A DNA stretch of 64,000 nt from Saccharothrix coeruleofusca (GCF_014648515.1 NZ_BMRG01000020.1:62001-126000), one strand, 5' to 3'; numbered from the stretch's first letter, positions 1 through 8,148 are shown. Notes: generated from the letters alone by a model not told the origin. Program-made: numbers and translations.

Positions 1-233
1 TCGTGGCGGGCTCCGAGGCGGAGGGCGTGCTGCACGCGGGCACCCGGCGGCGCGAGGACGGCGCGGTGGTCTCCACCGGCGGGCGCGTCCTGTCCGTGGT
101 CGGCACCGGGGAAACCCTGGCCGCCGCGCGCGACGACGCCTACGAGCGGGTGGCGCGGGTCCACCTGACCGGCTCCCACCACCGCACCGACATCGCCCTC
201 CGCGCCGTCAACCACGGCATCCTCCTCCCCTGA
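1..233 (+). CDS. purD: Phosphoribosylamine-glycine ligase, C-terminal part (cut by window edge)
   Basis: The last 76 codons match the C-terminal domain of PurD (GAR synthetase), which joins phosphoribosylamine and glycine using ATP in step two of purine synthesis. The visible part has the family's closing pattern: a HAGT segment, then G-R-V-L-x-V-V-G-T-G and a long final helix rich in A, R and D. The ATP-grasp core lies left of the window. Five other pur loci occur further along, so the pathway is scattered, as is usual in actinomycetes. The stop codon at 231-233 abuts the repeat element that starts at 234. Confidence 0.85.
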   Translation, partial: VAGSEAEGVLHAGTRRREDGAVVSTGGRVLSVVGTGETLAAARDDAYERVARVHLTGSHHRTDIALRAVNHGILLP

Positions 234-553
234 CCCCGCGAGTCGAACGCTCAGGTACCGCGAGTCGAACGCTCAGGACCCCTGAGTTCGTCACTCAGGA
301 CCTCTGCGCCCGTCGTTGAGGGTGGGTCAAGGGCGTGCGCTCGCCGCGCGGCAGGTCGCCAAGGACGGCGCTCGCGGGCACCCCGCTGCGCGCGCTCCGC
401 GCGCCCCCCTGGTGCGTCGGCAAGTACTACCGGACGGGTGTGTGGGGGCCGGTAACTACTACCCGGCGCGTGGGAAGCGCGGTCCGGAGCGCAAAAGGGC
501 GGGTGGGGTGTCCGAACGTTCGGTTCGTGGTGTCCGGGCGCGCGACTCGCGGG
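234..553 (+). repeat. MITE-like intergenic element, copy A
   Basis: This 320-bp non-coding block begins right after the purD stop with CCCCGCGAGTCGAAC and ends with CGACTCGCGGGG, an imperfect inverted terminus. In opposite orientation it matches 16624-16929 over its whole length. Identical stretches include 48 bp (259-306 against 16878-16925), 29 bp (337-365 against 16824-16852) and about 25 bp around 407-431. It contains the paired 16-bp core at 418-433 and 450-465. The first 22 bp of the element are duplicated in tandem (238-258 and 259-280). No credible ORF is present. Family and mobility are inference; the repeat itself is seen directly. Confidence 0.8.
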
Positions 554-690
554 GCGACAGGCCCACAGGTGGGTGATGCCGGGGGCGACATGCCCGACAC
601 GCCCATAGGTGGGTGACGCCGGGGGCGGGCGTGGTGGTTCTGAGCGTTGAATTCGGGGGTCCTGAGCGTTCGACTCGCGCGGGTGGGGGT
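554..690. repeat. Extra partial repeat tail next to copy A, with 40-bp tandem repeat
   Basis: The stretch between element A and the convergent gene ending at 690 holds no gene. Two near-identical 30-mers at 561-590 and 601-630 (GCCCAYAGGTGGGTGAYGCC then a G-rich run) have a 40-bp period. At 661-679 there is a perfect 19-bp inverted copy of the element A start (CCTGAGCGTTCGACTCGCG), so the whole 234-680 block is also bounded by inverted termini. It looks like a second, eroded element or a nested insertion. Confidence 0.6.
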
Positions 691-1931
691 TAGAAGGCGC
701 GGCGGACGTGGTCGGCGAGGGTTGTGGCGGTGGGGGCGAACTCGCGGGCGAAGCTGTCCGGGTCCGCGCCCGCCCAAGCCTCGTTGGGCATCATGCTGAC
801 CTCAGTGCGGCCCACCAGGAACACGTAGTTGAGGTAGCCGACCGGCCGCACGCACGGCTTGCCGTCGCCGATCGGCTTGTCGACCGGAACCGGCTCCCCG
901 AGGATCGCGCCCGCCGGGTTCTGCGGATCGCAGCCCCAGGCGTGGGCGTCGCGGGCCTGCTGTTCGGTGCGGAAGGTCTCGAACTTCACCCGCAGGGTCC
1001 GTGACTGGTCGCTGTTCCCGTACCGGTCGGTGGAACCGCGACCGCACTCCTGCTCCACGGCCTGGAGCGTGCCCAGGCCGGGGTAGTCCCGGCTGGCCTC
1101 GTGCGCCCGCGTCTCAGTGGTCACGACCAATCCCGAGTCCTGCTTGCCGGTCAGCTCGGTGAACAACTCCGCGGTGAGCACGTCGCAGGCGAACGGGATG
1201 CCCTCGTAGCGGCCGGTGAACGCGTAGGAGCTGTGGGAGTCCGGCCCCTTGGCCAGCTTCGCGGCGGCCAGGTCGACCAGGTTGGCGAACACCTGGTGCG
1301 CGGGCACGCCGTTGACGTCGCTGGTGATCCGGCCCATGTCCAGCCTGGCGAAGAAGGTCGAGTCCTCGTTGCCGATCTCGGAGAAGAACTGGTCCCCCTC
1401 TCTCCGAGTCGACACCTTCAGACCGGAACTCACCCGCTCCTCGTCACCCCGGTGACGAACGCGCAGCTCGTTGAACGGCCGCTGCGCGATGTCGAGCACC
1501 ACGTAGGCGTCGTCCGCGTCTTTGGCGTTGATCCAATAACCGCAGGTGGTCATCGGGTTGAGCTCGCTGACCTTGCTGACGGTGGCGGGAACGGTCGTCG
1601 GCAGGTAGGTCAGCTCGCGGTAGTTGATGGTGTCCTCCGGGAACCCCACCCGGGCGAGGCCGGTGCGGGGGAGCACCGCGCAGGCGTCGAAGGCCGGTGT
1701 CGACCCGTAGTTGAGCGGTCCGCTCTCGATCTTCTGGACCAGCACGTTCTTCGCAGGGGGAGCGGTGTCCTCCGGCGTCGTGGCCTTCACGGCCCGACCG
1801 CTGATGTCGGACCGGGTGAGCGCGGCAGCGGTGACCGCGACTGCCGCGACCAGCACGGTCGCCAGGACGATGACGACCTTCCCCGTCTTCTTCCTGCCGG
1901 ACGGGCGTGGCTGCTGGTACTGCGTGTTCAT
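690..1931 (-). CDS. Membrane-anchored extracytoplasmic protein with two DUF3558-like modules
   Basis: The 413-residue protein has a basic Q/P-rich start, one transmembrane helix at about residues 18-40 and a long extracytoplasmic part. Two repeated modules each open with a Cys in an F-D-A-C-A-V-L or F-A-C-D-V-L context and carry a later Cys. This resembles DUF3558 lipoproteins, but the anchor here is a helix rather than a lipobox. ATG at 1931 is preferred over upstream in-frame starts because the translated upstream part is Arg-rich and overlaps the preceding gene. It lies 16 nt downstream of the 81-codon gene at 1948-2193 and is probably co-transcribed. Function unknown; the DUF3558 link is by eye. 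Confidence 0.7.
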   Translation of the reverse strand: MNTQYQQPRPSGRKKTGKVVIVLATVLVAAVAVTAAALTRSDISGRAVKATTPEDTAPPAKNVLVQKIESGPLNYGSTPAFDACAVLPRTGLARVGFPEDTINYRELTYLPTTVPATVSKVSELNPMTTCGYWINAKDADDAYVVLDIAQRPFNELRVRHRGDEERVSSGLKVSTRREGDQFFSEIGNEDSTFFARLDMGRITSDVNGVPAHQVFANLVDLAAAKLAKGPDSHSSYAFTGRYEGIPFACDVLTAELFTELTGKQDSGLVVTTETRAHEASRDYPGLGTLQAVEQECGRGSTDRYGNSDQSRTLRVKFETFRTEQQARDAHAWGCDPQNPAGAILGEPVPVDKPIGDGKPCVRPVGYLNYVFLVGRTEVSMMPNEAWAGADPDSFAREFAPTATTLADHVRRAF

Positions 1932-1947
1932 CGAATCCCTACTGCGG

Positions 1948-2193
1948 TCAGGCGCTCGGTGCCGCCGGGTGCGTCCACGACGGCTCCGCATCCTCTTCGA
2001 AAGCGGGCGCGTCCCGCAGGGCTTTGGCGCAAAGATCGCGGAATCGGGTTAGCGTGCTCTCGCTCATGCTGAGGCTGATCTCGAACGAGCCGAAGAACGT
2101 GACCTCCGCTCCGTTGCCGTCGGGCTCGGGCTTGATCTTGATTCGACTTTCGTCGCCCAGTACTGCCCACATGCCGCCGTGGACCACGTCCAT
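1948..2193 (-). CDS. Small conserved-looking protein, divergent from XRE regulator
   Basis: An 81-codon protein of unknown function, acidic and without membrane helix or signal peptide. The start is fixed by a strong ribosome site (AAAGGAGG, 8 nt upstream of ATG at 2193). It is divergent from the XRE/DUF397 pair at 2316-3364. That layout resembles WhiJ-type loci, where an XRE protein, a DUF397 protein and a small partner sit together. It begins the operon that continues into the membrane protein at 690-1931. Confidence 0.65.
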   Translation of the reverse strand: MDVVHGGMWAVLGDESRIKIKPEPDGNGAEVTFFGSFEISLSMSESTLTRFRDLCAKALRDAPAFEEDAEPSWTHPAAPSA

Positions 2194-2230
2194 GCTTTGC
2201 CTCCTTTGGGTTGATTTGGAAGCTACTAAG

Positions 2231-2240
2231 TGGATATCCA
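2231..2240. promoter_or_regulatory. Palindrome in divergent promoter region
   Basis: TGGATATCCA is a perfect 10-bp palindrome in the 122-bp gap between the divergent small gene (start 2193) and the XRE gene (start 2316). It could be the site bound by the XRE protein. Ten bases is short, so this is only a candidate. Confidence 0.3.
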
Positions 2241-2315
2241 GGAGCGCTATGCCACGATCGAGTGGTCATGATCGACGTGGTTACTGTGTCCCACAGACCG
2301 CCAAGGAGGATCACC

Positions 2316-3170
2316 GTGCCGTATCAGACGACGCGCAAGCGGCGCGTGGGGTCCTTGTTGCGACAGTTCCGCGAGCGAGCCGGACTCTCGGCCGAGGACG
2401 CCGCCCGCCGTATCCGCAAGGCGCAGTCGACGGTCAGCCGCGTGGAGGCTGGACAGACCTTGCCGAGCATGGCTGAGATGGAAGTTCTGCTGGCCTACTA
2501 CAACGCCTCCGACGCGGAACGCGAGCAGGCGTTGCAGAAGTGGGAGGACGCCAAGCAGGACAGCACCCGGCTGCCGATGGCGGGTGCTGTGCCGAAAAAG
2601 TTTCAGGCGTACCTGAGGATGGAGACGGAGGCCGCCGCGATCGACCTGATCACCACGACGCTGGTCCCCGGCCTGCTCCAAACGCCCGAATACGCGCTCG
2701 CGATCACCGAGAACGGTGCCGCAATCGGCGGCGTCGTCGAACCCGCCAAGTTCGTCGCGTCCCGGCTGGAGCGGCAGAAGCGGGTCACCGCGCCGGACCC
2801 ACTGGTGGTGCACGCCGTGCTGGACGAGGCGGTCGTGCGTCGGGTGGTCGGTGGGGCGGGGGTGATGGTCGAGCAGATCGACCACCTGCTCGCGCTGATG
2901 GAACGTGACAACATCACGATCCAGGTGCTGCCGTTCGGCGCGGGCGAGTACCCGACCATGGGTGGTGCGGTGAACATTCTACGGTTCAAAGACCCGCTGG
3001 ATTCGCCGTTCATCGGATTGGAATACGCCGGTGGTGAAGCGATCATGGACGATCCGGGGGATGTCGAGAAGTTCCGGGTCGTTTTCGCGTCGTTGGCCGA
3101 GTTGGCGCTGAGCCCGGAAGGCACCGCTGACCTGTTGCGCAACACACGAAGAGAGTTCAAGGAGCGGTGA
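2316..3170 (+). CDS. XRE-family helix-turn-helix regulator with DUF5753
   Basis: A 284-residue cytoplasmic regulator. An N-terminal HTH_XRE fold (about residues 9-65, with A-A-R-R-I-R-K-A-Q-S-T-V-S-R-V-E) is followed by a DUF5753 ligand or partner domain that runs to the end. GTG at 2316 is chosen because of AAGGAGGA 6 nt upstream; longer in-frame starts lack such a site. The length fits the family (about 280). The stop overlaps the DUF397 gene (TGATG), so the two are translationally coupled. Family members such as Streptomyces WhiJ influence development and secondary metabolism; the target here is unknown. Confidence 0.9.
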   Translation: MPYQTTRKRRVGSLLRQFRERAGLSAEDAARRIRKAQSTVSRVEAGQTLPSMAEMEVLLAYYNASDAEREQALQKWEDAKQDSTRLPMAGAVPKKFQAYLRMETEAAAIDLITTTLVPGLLQTPEYALAITENGAAIGGVVEPAKFVASRLERQKRVTAPDPLVVHAVLDEAVVRRVVGGAGVMVEQIDHLLALMERDNITIQVLPFGAGEYPTMGGAVNILRFKDPLDSPFIGLEYAGGEAIMDDPGDVEKFRVVFASLAELALSPEGTADLLRNTRREFKER

Positions 3171-3364
3171 TGTTCGGGGAGTGGCGAAAAAGCAGCCGTA
3201 GCGGCGGGAGCAACCAGTGCGTCGAGTGCTCGGCCGCGCCGGGGATCTGGGGAGTTCGGGACAGCAAGGTGCCCGGTGGTCCGGTGGTGATCGTGACATC
3301 CGGCGCGTTCGCACGGATGGTCGACGCGGTGAAGCGCGGGCGTCTCGATGCTCCGGAGGGGTGA
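3170..3364 (+). CDS. DUF397 protein, partner of XRE regulator
   Basis: A 64-residue protein with the DUF397 hallmarks W-R-K-S-S-R-S, a short N-x-C-V-E-x segment and a late V-R-D-S-K motif. ATG at 3170 overlaps the upstream TGA by one base, and AAGGAGC sits 5 nt before it; a GTG three bases earlier is too close to the ribosome site. DUF397 genes nearly always follow an XRE/DUF5753 gene, and the product is thought to act with it or antagonise it. A second such pair is at 52367-53385. Confidence 0.9.
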   Translation: MFGEWRKSSRSGGSNQCVECSAAPGIWGVRDSKVPGGPVVIVTSGAFARMVDAVKRGRLDAPEG

Positions 3365-3411
3365 CCGGCATCTTCGGAGGGTGAGAGTAACCACTGCTTT
3401 AGGAGCTGTGA

Positions 3412-3993
3412 GTGCGTTTGATTAATGCGACGGTCCTGATGACCGTACTGGGTAGTTGCGCGATCGGTGAGGACGGCACACCTCGGCCTGTCACGTCGAA
3501 CGCGAGCACGAGTGGTTCCACCGGGTCGGCGACAAGAGCTCCCCGCCCGGAGGAACTCAAGGTCGACGGTGTGGACCCGTGTGCCACGCTGACTTCCGCG
3601 CAGCAGTTCGAACTCAAGATCGACGAAGCGCTGAACCAGCCTCTCGATGTGCTGAACAACGACAAGCCCGCGCCGACCTGTCGGTACCGGTCCAACGGTA
3701 AGACGCTTTTCAACTACAACCTCTCGCTCGTGTCGGGCGAAGGCGTCGACTACTGGGAAGGTTCCAGCAACCTCGAAGTCAAATCCGAGTCCGTCAGTGG
3801 TTTCAGCGCTTATCGGTACAAGTTGAGCGGGACCTTCCAGGCGTACTGCTCATACGCTGTCGACGTGGCAGATGATCAACAACTGGTCGTCCAGTTCCTG
3901 CCGATCGGTGAGGGTTTCAGTCAAGATCAGATGTGCCAGAACTCGGCCAGGGGTGCGGAGTTGGCGCTCGCGACATTGCAGACCTTGAAGTGA
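3412..3993 (+). CDS. DUF3558 lipoprotein 1
   Basis: A 193-residue secreted lipoprotein. The signal peptide ends in a lipobox L-G-S-C (Cys16). A short Ser/Thr-rich linker leads to the DUF3558 domain, opening with V-D-P-C-A-T-L-T and with the closing C-Q-N-S-A-R-G-A-E-L-A-L-A-T-L. GTG at 3412 is preceded by AGGAGC. It is the first of three DUF3558 genes (next at 4024 and 5433) that precede a PPE-like and an EspG gene, and the same pairing occurs at 40685-44076. This suggests a role at the cell surface linked to type VII secretion; the biochemical function of DUF3558 is not known. Confidence 0.85.
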   Translation: MRLINATVLMTVLGSCAIGEDGTPRPVTSNASTSGSTGSATRAPRPEELKVDGVDPCATLTSAQQFELKIDEALNQPLDVLNNDKPAPTCRYRSNGKTLFNYNLSLVSGEGVDYWEGSSNLEVKSESVSGFSAYRYKLSGTFQAYCSYAVDVADDQQLVVQFLPIGEGFSQDQMCQNSARGAELALATLQTLK

Positions 3994-4023
3994 GGATCAT
4001 GGCGCAATTGATAGGAGTGGTTG

Positions 4024-4632
4024 GTGCGGGTCGCTAAAGCCTCGTCCGCAGTCTGCATAATGGCCGTCGTCTTGATGGGCTGTTCGTCCCAGGAGTCGGG
4101 GCGGCCGACTCCGGAGCGGTCCGCGAGTGGATCGCAGAGTGATGTGCCGACGACCGGGGTTGGTTCGGATGCCCCTGTGCGTCCGGGCGACGTCGAGATC
4201 GATGACGTCGATCCTTGTGCGCTGCTGACCGCAGAGCAGCAAGCGGAGTTGAAGACCGTCAAGGTTCAGAACAACCCCTCGGAAGTCGTCAAGGGCATTA
4301 CCTCGCCGTCCTGCTCATACCGGACGGCGTCCGGCGTCGAGCCCTCCTACTCGTACCGCGTCACGCTGATTTCCGGTGAAGGAGTCGACTACTGGAAAGC
4401 GCCGGGAAACCTGGATGTCTCGCCGAAGGAGGTCTCCGGTTTTCCCGCCCTTGAGGTCAGGTTGGCCGGGGTGTCCACTGCGGAGTGCTCGATGGCGGTC
4501 GATGTGGCGGATTCCCGGCAGTTGTTCGTTCAATTCCTTCCGATCAGCAGGAATTTCACCCGGGGCCAGTTGTGTCGGAACGCCGCCAGGGGAGCGGAGT
4601 TGTCACTCGCGACATTGCGGGCCTTGAAGTGA
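4024..4632 (+). CDS. DUF3558 lipoprotein 2
   Basis: A 202-residue lipoprotein closely related to the product of 3412-3993, from which it probably arose by tandem duplication. Lipobox L-M-G-C, then a Ser/Pro/Thr linker, then V-D-P-C-A-L-L-T and a C-terminal C-R-N-A-A-R-G-A-E-L-S-L-A-T-L. GTG at 4024 is chosen over TTG at 4021 because AGGAG lies 6 nt upstream of it. Codon use here is less GC-rich than in the flanking housekeeping genes. Confidence 0.85.
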   Translation: MRVAKASSAVCIMAVVLMGCSSQESGRPTPERSASGSQSDVPTTGVGSDAPVRPGDVEIDDVDPCALLTAEQQAELKTVKVQNNPSEVVKGITSPSCSYRTASGVEPSYSYRVTLISGEGVDYWKAPGNLDVSPKEVSGFPALEVRLAGVSTAECSMAVDVADSRQLFVQFLPISRNFTRGQLCRNAARGAELSLATLRALK

Positions 4633-4642
4633 GAGATCGGTA

Positions 4643-4880
4643 ATGAAGGTTGCCGGTTCGACGGCACACGCGGCACTGGTTGACCGACTGTCCGCCGGTG
4701 TGGGTGAGGCGTTGCGCGCCGGGCTGAGGATGCTTGGCGTCGAGCGGCAGGGTGCGACGGCCTGGAACCGGGATGGGTGATGGCCGTGTCCACTGTTCGG
4801 GTGTGGACGTGGACGCGACCGTGTCGGCGTACGAGGAGCAGGTGGTCCCGATGGCCGCCGACTACGACGTCTGGGCTTGA
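4643..4880 (+). pseudogene. Possible decayed EspC/WXG-like ORF
   Basis: The 358-bp stretch 4633-4990 has no intact gene of normal length. ATG at 4643 opens 45 codons to a stop at 4778-4780, with an A-R-x-G-E-A-L-R-A-G-L-like helix. In another frame, 4803-4880 encodes a piece with D-A-T-V-S-A-Y-E-E-Q, similar to the last helix of EspC-type secreted proteins. Joined by a frameshift, the two pieces look like the remnant of a small type VII substrate between lipoprotein genes. Evidence is weak; it could be two chance ORFs. Confidence 0.3.
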
Positions 4881-4990
4881 CGGAACCGCAGAGGGGCGAT
4901 CTTCGTCCAACCACAGACCTGGTTCACGTGGTCGTTGGTAGCCTGCGAACCGGGATCGAGCTGTTACCGACCGTACGGGGGTAGGACGTC

Positions 4991-5440
4991 GTGGCAGAGG
5001 AGAACGGCCTGCTAGGAGCCGTCGCCGCCGCCGGTGGAGCCATCGGACGAGCGGTCGGCGAGGTGTTCGCGGCGGAGAAGCGCCTCGCTGAGGCGACGTC
5101 CGCAGGTCCCGGAGGCGGGCAGAAGTTCGAGGTCTCCAGGGACACCGTTCTGCAGGCGGCCAAGATCATCCAAGATCAGGCGGGCATTCTCAGCAAGAAG
5201 TTGAACAGGGCTGGCCGGCACCTCCACGTGGAGCTGTCCCCTGGTGTCGACGACGTCAACCAGGAAATCGCCGCTGCTTGGAATTCCCGGTTGATCGGTG
5301 GCGAACACACCTACACCGGGCGCATCGAGCAGTACATCACCAGTCTGGACAACCTCTGCAACCAGCTGCGTGAAGTGGCCAAGCAATATGGGTTCACCGA
5401 AGAAGAGATCACCGCGTCGCTCGGAGCCAAGGGTGCGTAA
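4991..5440 (+). CDS. Small helical WXG100-like type VII-associated protein
   Basis: A 149-residue protein predicted to be largely helical. A Gly/Ala-rich N-terminal stretch (residues 8-25) is followed by helices and an amphipathic C-terminal region (Y-I-T-S-L-D-N-L-C-N-Q-L-R) typical of small ESX substrates or PPE partners. A strict WXG motif is absent; A-W-N-S stands near the middle. GTG at 4991. It overlaps the next lipoprotein gene and precedes the PPE-like gene, as its counterpart does in the second cassette (41405). Likely a secreted or partner protein; function inferred from context. Confidence 0.6.
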   Translation: MAEENGLLGAVAAAGGAIGRAVGEVFAAEKRLAEATSAGPGGGQKFEVSRDTVLQAAKIIQDQAGILSKKLNRAGRHLHVELSPGVDDVNQEIAAAWNSRLIGGEHTYTGRIEQYITSLDNLCNQLREVAKQYGFTEEEITASLGAKGA

Positions 5441-6029
5441 GACGATCAGTCGTTCTCTGGGCTTGGTGGCGCTGGTGGGAGCCTTGTCCCTGGCGTGCAC
5501 CAGTCAAGAACCGGGTAACCCCGGTCCTGCCGATACGGGGGCAGCACCTTCGAAGACGTCCTCGACAGCGCCAGTCGAGTCGACGCGACCGAAAGAGATC
5601 AAGCTTGACGGAATCGATCCGTGCAAGGTTCTGACCACGGATCAGATGAAGCAGTTGTCGGTCGTCCAGGCCGACCGCAACGACAGTGACCTGGTCGACA
5701 CCGGTGACGTCCCGGTGTGCGACTACTCCACGAACGGCTCTCCCCGCTTTTCGTACGGCGTGGGTTTGGTGACCGCCAAGGGTATCGAATATTGGCGCGG
5801 CAGCGGTAACGTCGACGTGCGCCGGACTGACGTGGGCGATTACAACGCCGTCGAACTGACGCTGTCCGGAACCGAGAACAGTTGCGCCGTGTCGGTCGAC
5901 GTGGCCGAGGGACAGCAGCTCTACGTCGATTACCGGCCCATCGGGCAGAAGCCCTCGCAAGAGCAGATGTGCCAGAACGCGAAGAAGGCGGCTGAGTTCG
6001 CGCTCGTCACCTTGCCGACTTTGGCGTGA
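5433..6029 (+). CDS. DUF3558 lipoprotein 3
   Basis: A 198-residue lipoprotein with lipobox L-S-L-A-C, Thr/Ser/Pro linker, I-D-P-C-K-V-L-T start of DUF3558 and C-Q-N-A-K-K-A-A-E-F-A-L-V-T-L near the end. GTG at 5433 overlaps the previous gene by 8 nt, so translation is probably coupled. It is the third paralogue in this cassette and lies 10 nt before the PPE-like gene. Confidence 0.85.
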   Translation: MRKTISRSLGLVALVGALSLACTSQEPGNPGPADTGAAPSKTSSTAPVESTRPKEIKLDGIDPCKVLTTDQMKQLSVVQADRNDSDLVDTGDVPVCDYSTNGSPRFSYGVGLVTAKGIEYWRGSGNVDVRRTDVGDYNAVELTLSGTENSCAVSVDVAEGQQLYVDYRPIGQKPSQEQMCQNAKKAAEFALVTLPTLA

Positions 6030-6039
6030 GGAAGAAGTG

Positions 6040-7335
6040 ATGACCGGGTACCAGCAGATCAGCGATCACCGCTTCGAGGGTTACGACAACCAGGCTCTAG
6101 CGGCGCTCGTCCAGAAGTTCCAGCAGGGGGACGCCGCGCAGAGGTTCTCCGAGGCTTCGTTCGCCCTGCGTGAGCTGGCCGCCAGCCTCGCCGAAGCCGA
6201 CGAGGTGCTGCGACAGGAGTTGGGCAAGCTCGGCATCGAGTGGCAGGGCGCGGCGGGTGAGAACGCCGGGAAGACGATCACCGCCCAGGCCGACTACGCG
6301 GGTGAGGCGGACGAGGCGGCGCGGCAGAACGCCAAGGCCACGTCCGAGCAGAGCGCCAACTACAGCCAGTCGCGCAACGCGATGCCGGAGCCGCAGAAGT
6401 TGCGCGGTGACACCGACACCAACTTCATCGACGACGTGGGCGGGTTCTTCGGGTACGAGACCGACCACGCCAAGGAGGTGAAGGAGACCCAGGCGGCGCG
6501 CGAGCAGACGATCCGCAACCTCAACCAGTACACCGAGGCCAGTCGGGACGCGCTCAACCAGTTCCAGGGCATGGAGAAGCCGCCGAACTTCGAGGTCACC
6601 ACGGTGTCGAGCGTGCAGACGCCGGTGCCGTCGGTGCAGCAGCCGGGTATCGGGGTCGGCGGTGTGCCCGGTGGGGTCGGGGGCGGTGTGCCGGGGTCGC
6701 TGGCGGGCGGCACGGCGGGTGGCACGGTCGGGGGTTTCCCCGGTCTGCCGGGTGGTTTCCCCGGTGGGGGCACGGTTGGCGGGCCGCAGTTGCCGGGTGG
6801 CTCGACGACGGGGCTCGCGCCGCTGGGTGGTGGGGTGCAGTCCAACCCGTTCACCGGGCCGGGGCTGGCCAAGCCGCCGGGGTCGAACTTCGGGCTGGGT
6901 CTGGGGTTGGGCCTGGCGGCGGGCACTGGGCTGGGCTTGGCGGCCACGACGGCGCGTGGCGCGCGGGTGGTGCGCGGCGGCGGTGGTCTTCCGGGCGGCG
7001 GCGGTCCGGCGGGCGGCGGTCCGGCGGGCGGTTCCGCGGAGGGCAAGGGGGCCGGTGCCAAGCCGGGCAACGTGGTGGGCAAGCCCGGTGTGTCGGCCAC
7101 GATCGGCGCGCTGGAGGGTGAGGAGCGGGCGGCGAACCGCGCCGCGCCGGTGAAGAGCGCCGCGGGCAAGATCGGGGCGTCTTCGATGTTGCAGCCCGCC
7201 GCTACCGCCAGGGGCGGTCAGGACGAGGAGGACGCGGAGCACATCCGCAAGTACGGCGTCGACTCCGACGACGTCTTCGGGGATGAGCGGATGGTCGTGC
7301 AGTCGGTCATCGGTGACGAGTCCGAGCGCAAGTGA
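6040..7335 (+). CDS. PPE-like type VII secretion substrate, Gly-rich
   Basis: A 431-residue protein. The N-terminal helical hairpin (about residues 1-180) carries a W-Q-G motif near residue 68 and an M-P-E-P motif. A long Gly/Pro/Val-rich low-complexity middle and a charged C-terminus with D-V-F-G-D-E-R and V-I-G-D-E follow. The paralogue at 41811-43187 shares W-Q-G, M-P-E-P and the C-terminal D-V-F-G-D-x-R...V-I-G motif. ATG at 6040 follows GAGGAAG; a GTG three bases earlier is possible. The stop overlaps the EspG gene, its likely chaperone. Export by an ESX machine elsewhere in the genome is inferred. Confidence 0.75.
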   Translation: MTGYQQISDHRFEGYDNQALAALVQKFQQGDAAQRFSEASFALRELAASLAEADEVLRQELGKLGIEWQGAAGENAGKTITAQADYAGEADEAARQNAKATSEQSANYSQSRNAMPEPQKLRGDTDTNFIDDVGGFFGYETDHAKEVKETQAAREQTIRNLNQYTEASRDALNQFQGMEKPPNFEVTTVSSVQTPVPSVQQPGIGVGGVPGGVGGGVPGSLAGGTAGGTVGGFPGLPGGFPGGGTVGGPQLPGGSTTGLAPLGGGVQSNPFTGPGLAKPPGSNFGLGLGLGLAAGTGLGLAATTARGARVVRGGGGLPGGGGPAGGGPAGGSAEGKGAGAKPGNVVGKPGVSATIGALEGEERAANRAAPVKSAAGKIGASSMLQPAATARGGQDEEDAEHIRKYGVDSDDVFGDERMVVQSVIGDESERK

Positions 7336-8093
7336 CCGTCGTCCTTTCCACGCTGGAGTTCGACGTCGCCTGGGAGGCTGAGCGGCTGACCAGGCGCAAC
7401 GTCGCGCTCGACGTTCCCAGCCCCGGTGTCACGCACACCGAGCGCGCCCGGCTGGTGGACCAGGCCTGGGAGTCGTTGCAGGCGCGCGGGCTGGCCGCGA
7501 GGCGGCGGCTCGACCCGGAGTTGGCCGACGCGTTCGCGCTGCTGGCCAACCCGCAGGTCTCGGTGGACATCTGGATCTGGGTGGACCGCCGCAAGATCAA
7601 GGGGCTGGCGGCGGCGTCCGGGGACGACGCGGTGCTCGGGGTGGTCGACGGCGACGAGGTGTGGCTGATCGAGGCCCGTGCGAGCGCGTTGGCCGAGGCG
7701 GCGGTGTCGGTGGCGGGGGAGGTGCCCGCTGGCTACGGGCGGTCCATCAGCCTGCCCAACGACTTGCTGCGGGCCGCCGCCGACGAGGCGGGGCGCAACG
7801 CGGACAAGCTGGTCCTGGCGCTGGAGCGGCGTGGGTTGCCGCTGCACGAGGCGCAGGAGCTGGCGGCGATGTGCGACGGGATGGGCACGCGCGGCCAGTT
7901 CGGGGCCGAACGGGCTCGCGCGGGTGGGCCGCCTGCCCGTGCGGGGCGGGTGGTCGCCTGGCACGACACGCCTTCGGGGCGCTACCTGCACCAGGTTCGC
8001 CCGAGTTCGGACGGGCGGAGTTGGAGCACCATCACGCCGATCGACAACGCCCGCCTCGCGGGGTGCGTGTGGGAGCTGCTGGAGGAAGTCTGA
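7332..8093 (+). CDS. EspG-family type VII secretion chaperone
   Basis: A 253-residue cytoplasmic protein of the EspG (ESX secretion-associated) family, which binds PPE-type substrates and keeps them soluble until export. It has the family's opening (L-S-T-L-E-F-D-V-A-W-E), an R-A-R-L-V-D-Q-A-W-E-S-L-x-x-R-G-L segment and a late R-V-V-A-W-H-D-T-x-x-G-R-Y-L strand. GTG at 7332 overlaps the PPE-like stop (GTGA). A homologue is at 43270-44076 in the same position relative to its PPE-like gene. Confidence 0.85.
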   Translation: MTVVLSTLEFDVAWEAERLTRRNVALDVPSPGVTHTERARLVDQAWESLQARGLAARRRLDPELADAFALLANPQVSVDIWIWVDRRKIKGLAAASGDDAVLGVVDGDEVWLIEARASALAEAAVSVAGEVPAGYGRSISLPNDLLRAAADEAGRNADKLVLALERRGLPLHEAQELAAMCDGMGTRGQFGAERARAGGPPARAGRVVAWHDTPSGRYLHQVRPSSDGRSWSTITPIDNARLAGCVWELLEEV

Positions 8094-8100
8094 GGGGAAC

Positions 8101-8148
8101 CGGCGGGTGCGGTCGGGCGTCAACTGGGTGCCCGAGCAACACCCGCCG
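8101..8148 (+). terminator. Nested hairpin between two EspG-like genes
   Basis: CGGCGGGTG at 8101-8109 pairs perfectly with CACCCGCCG at 8140-8148, and an inner CGGGC/GCCCG pair lies within the loop. There is no T tract. It may reduce read-through into the second EspG-like gene. Confidence 0.4.

Noticed and set aside
418-465. Paired repeats as a tiny CRISPR array
   Set aside because: Only two related units per site, no spacer acquisition pattern, no cas genes, and copies lie in both orientations at many loci.
561-630. Tandem 30-mers as an origin or iteron set
   Set aside because: Only two units, no dnaA or rep gene nearby and no AT-rich stretch.
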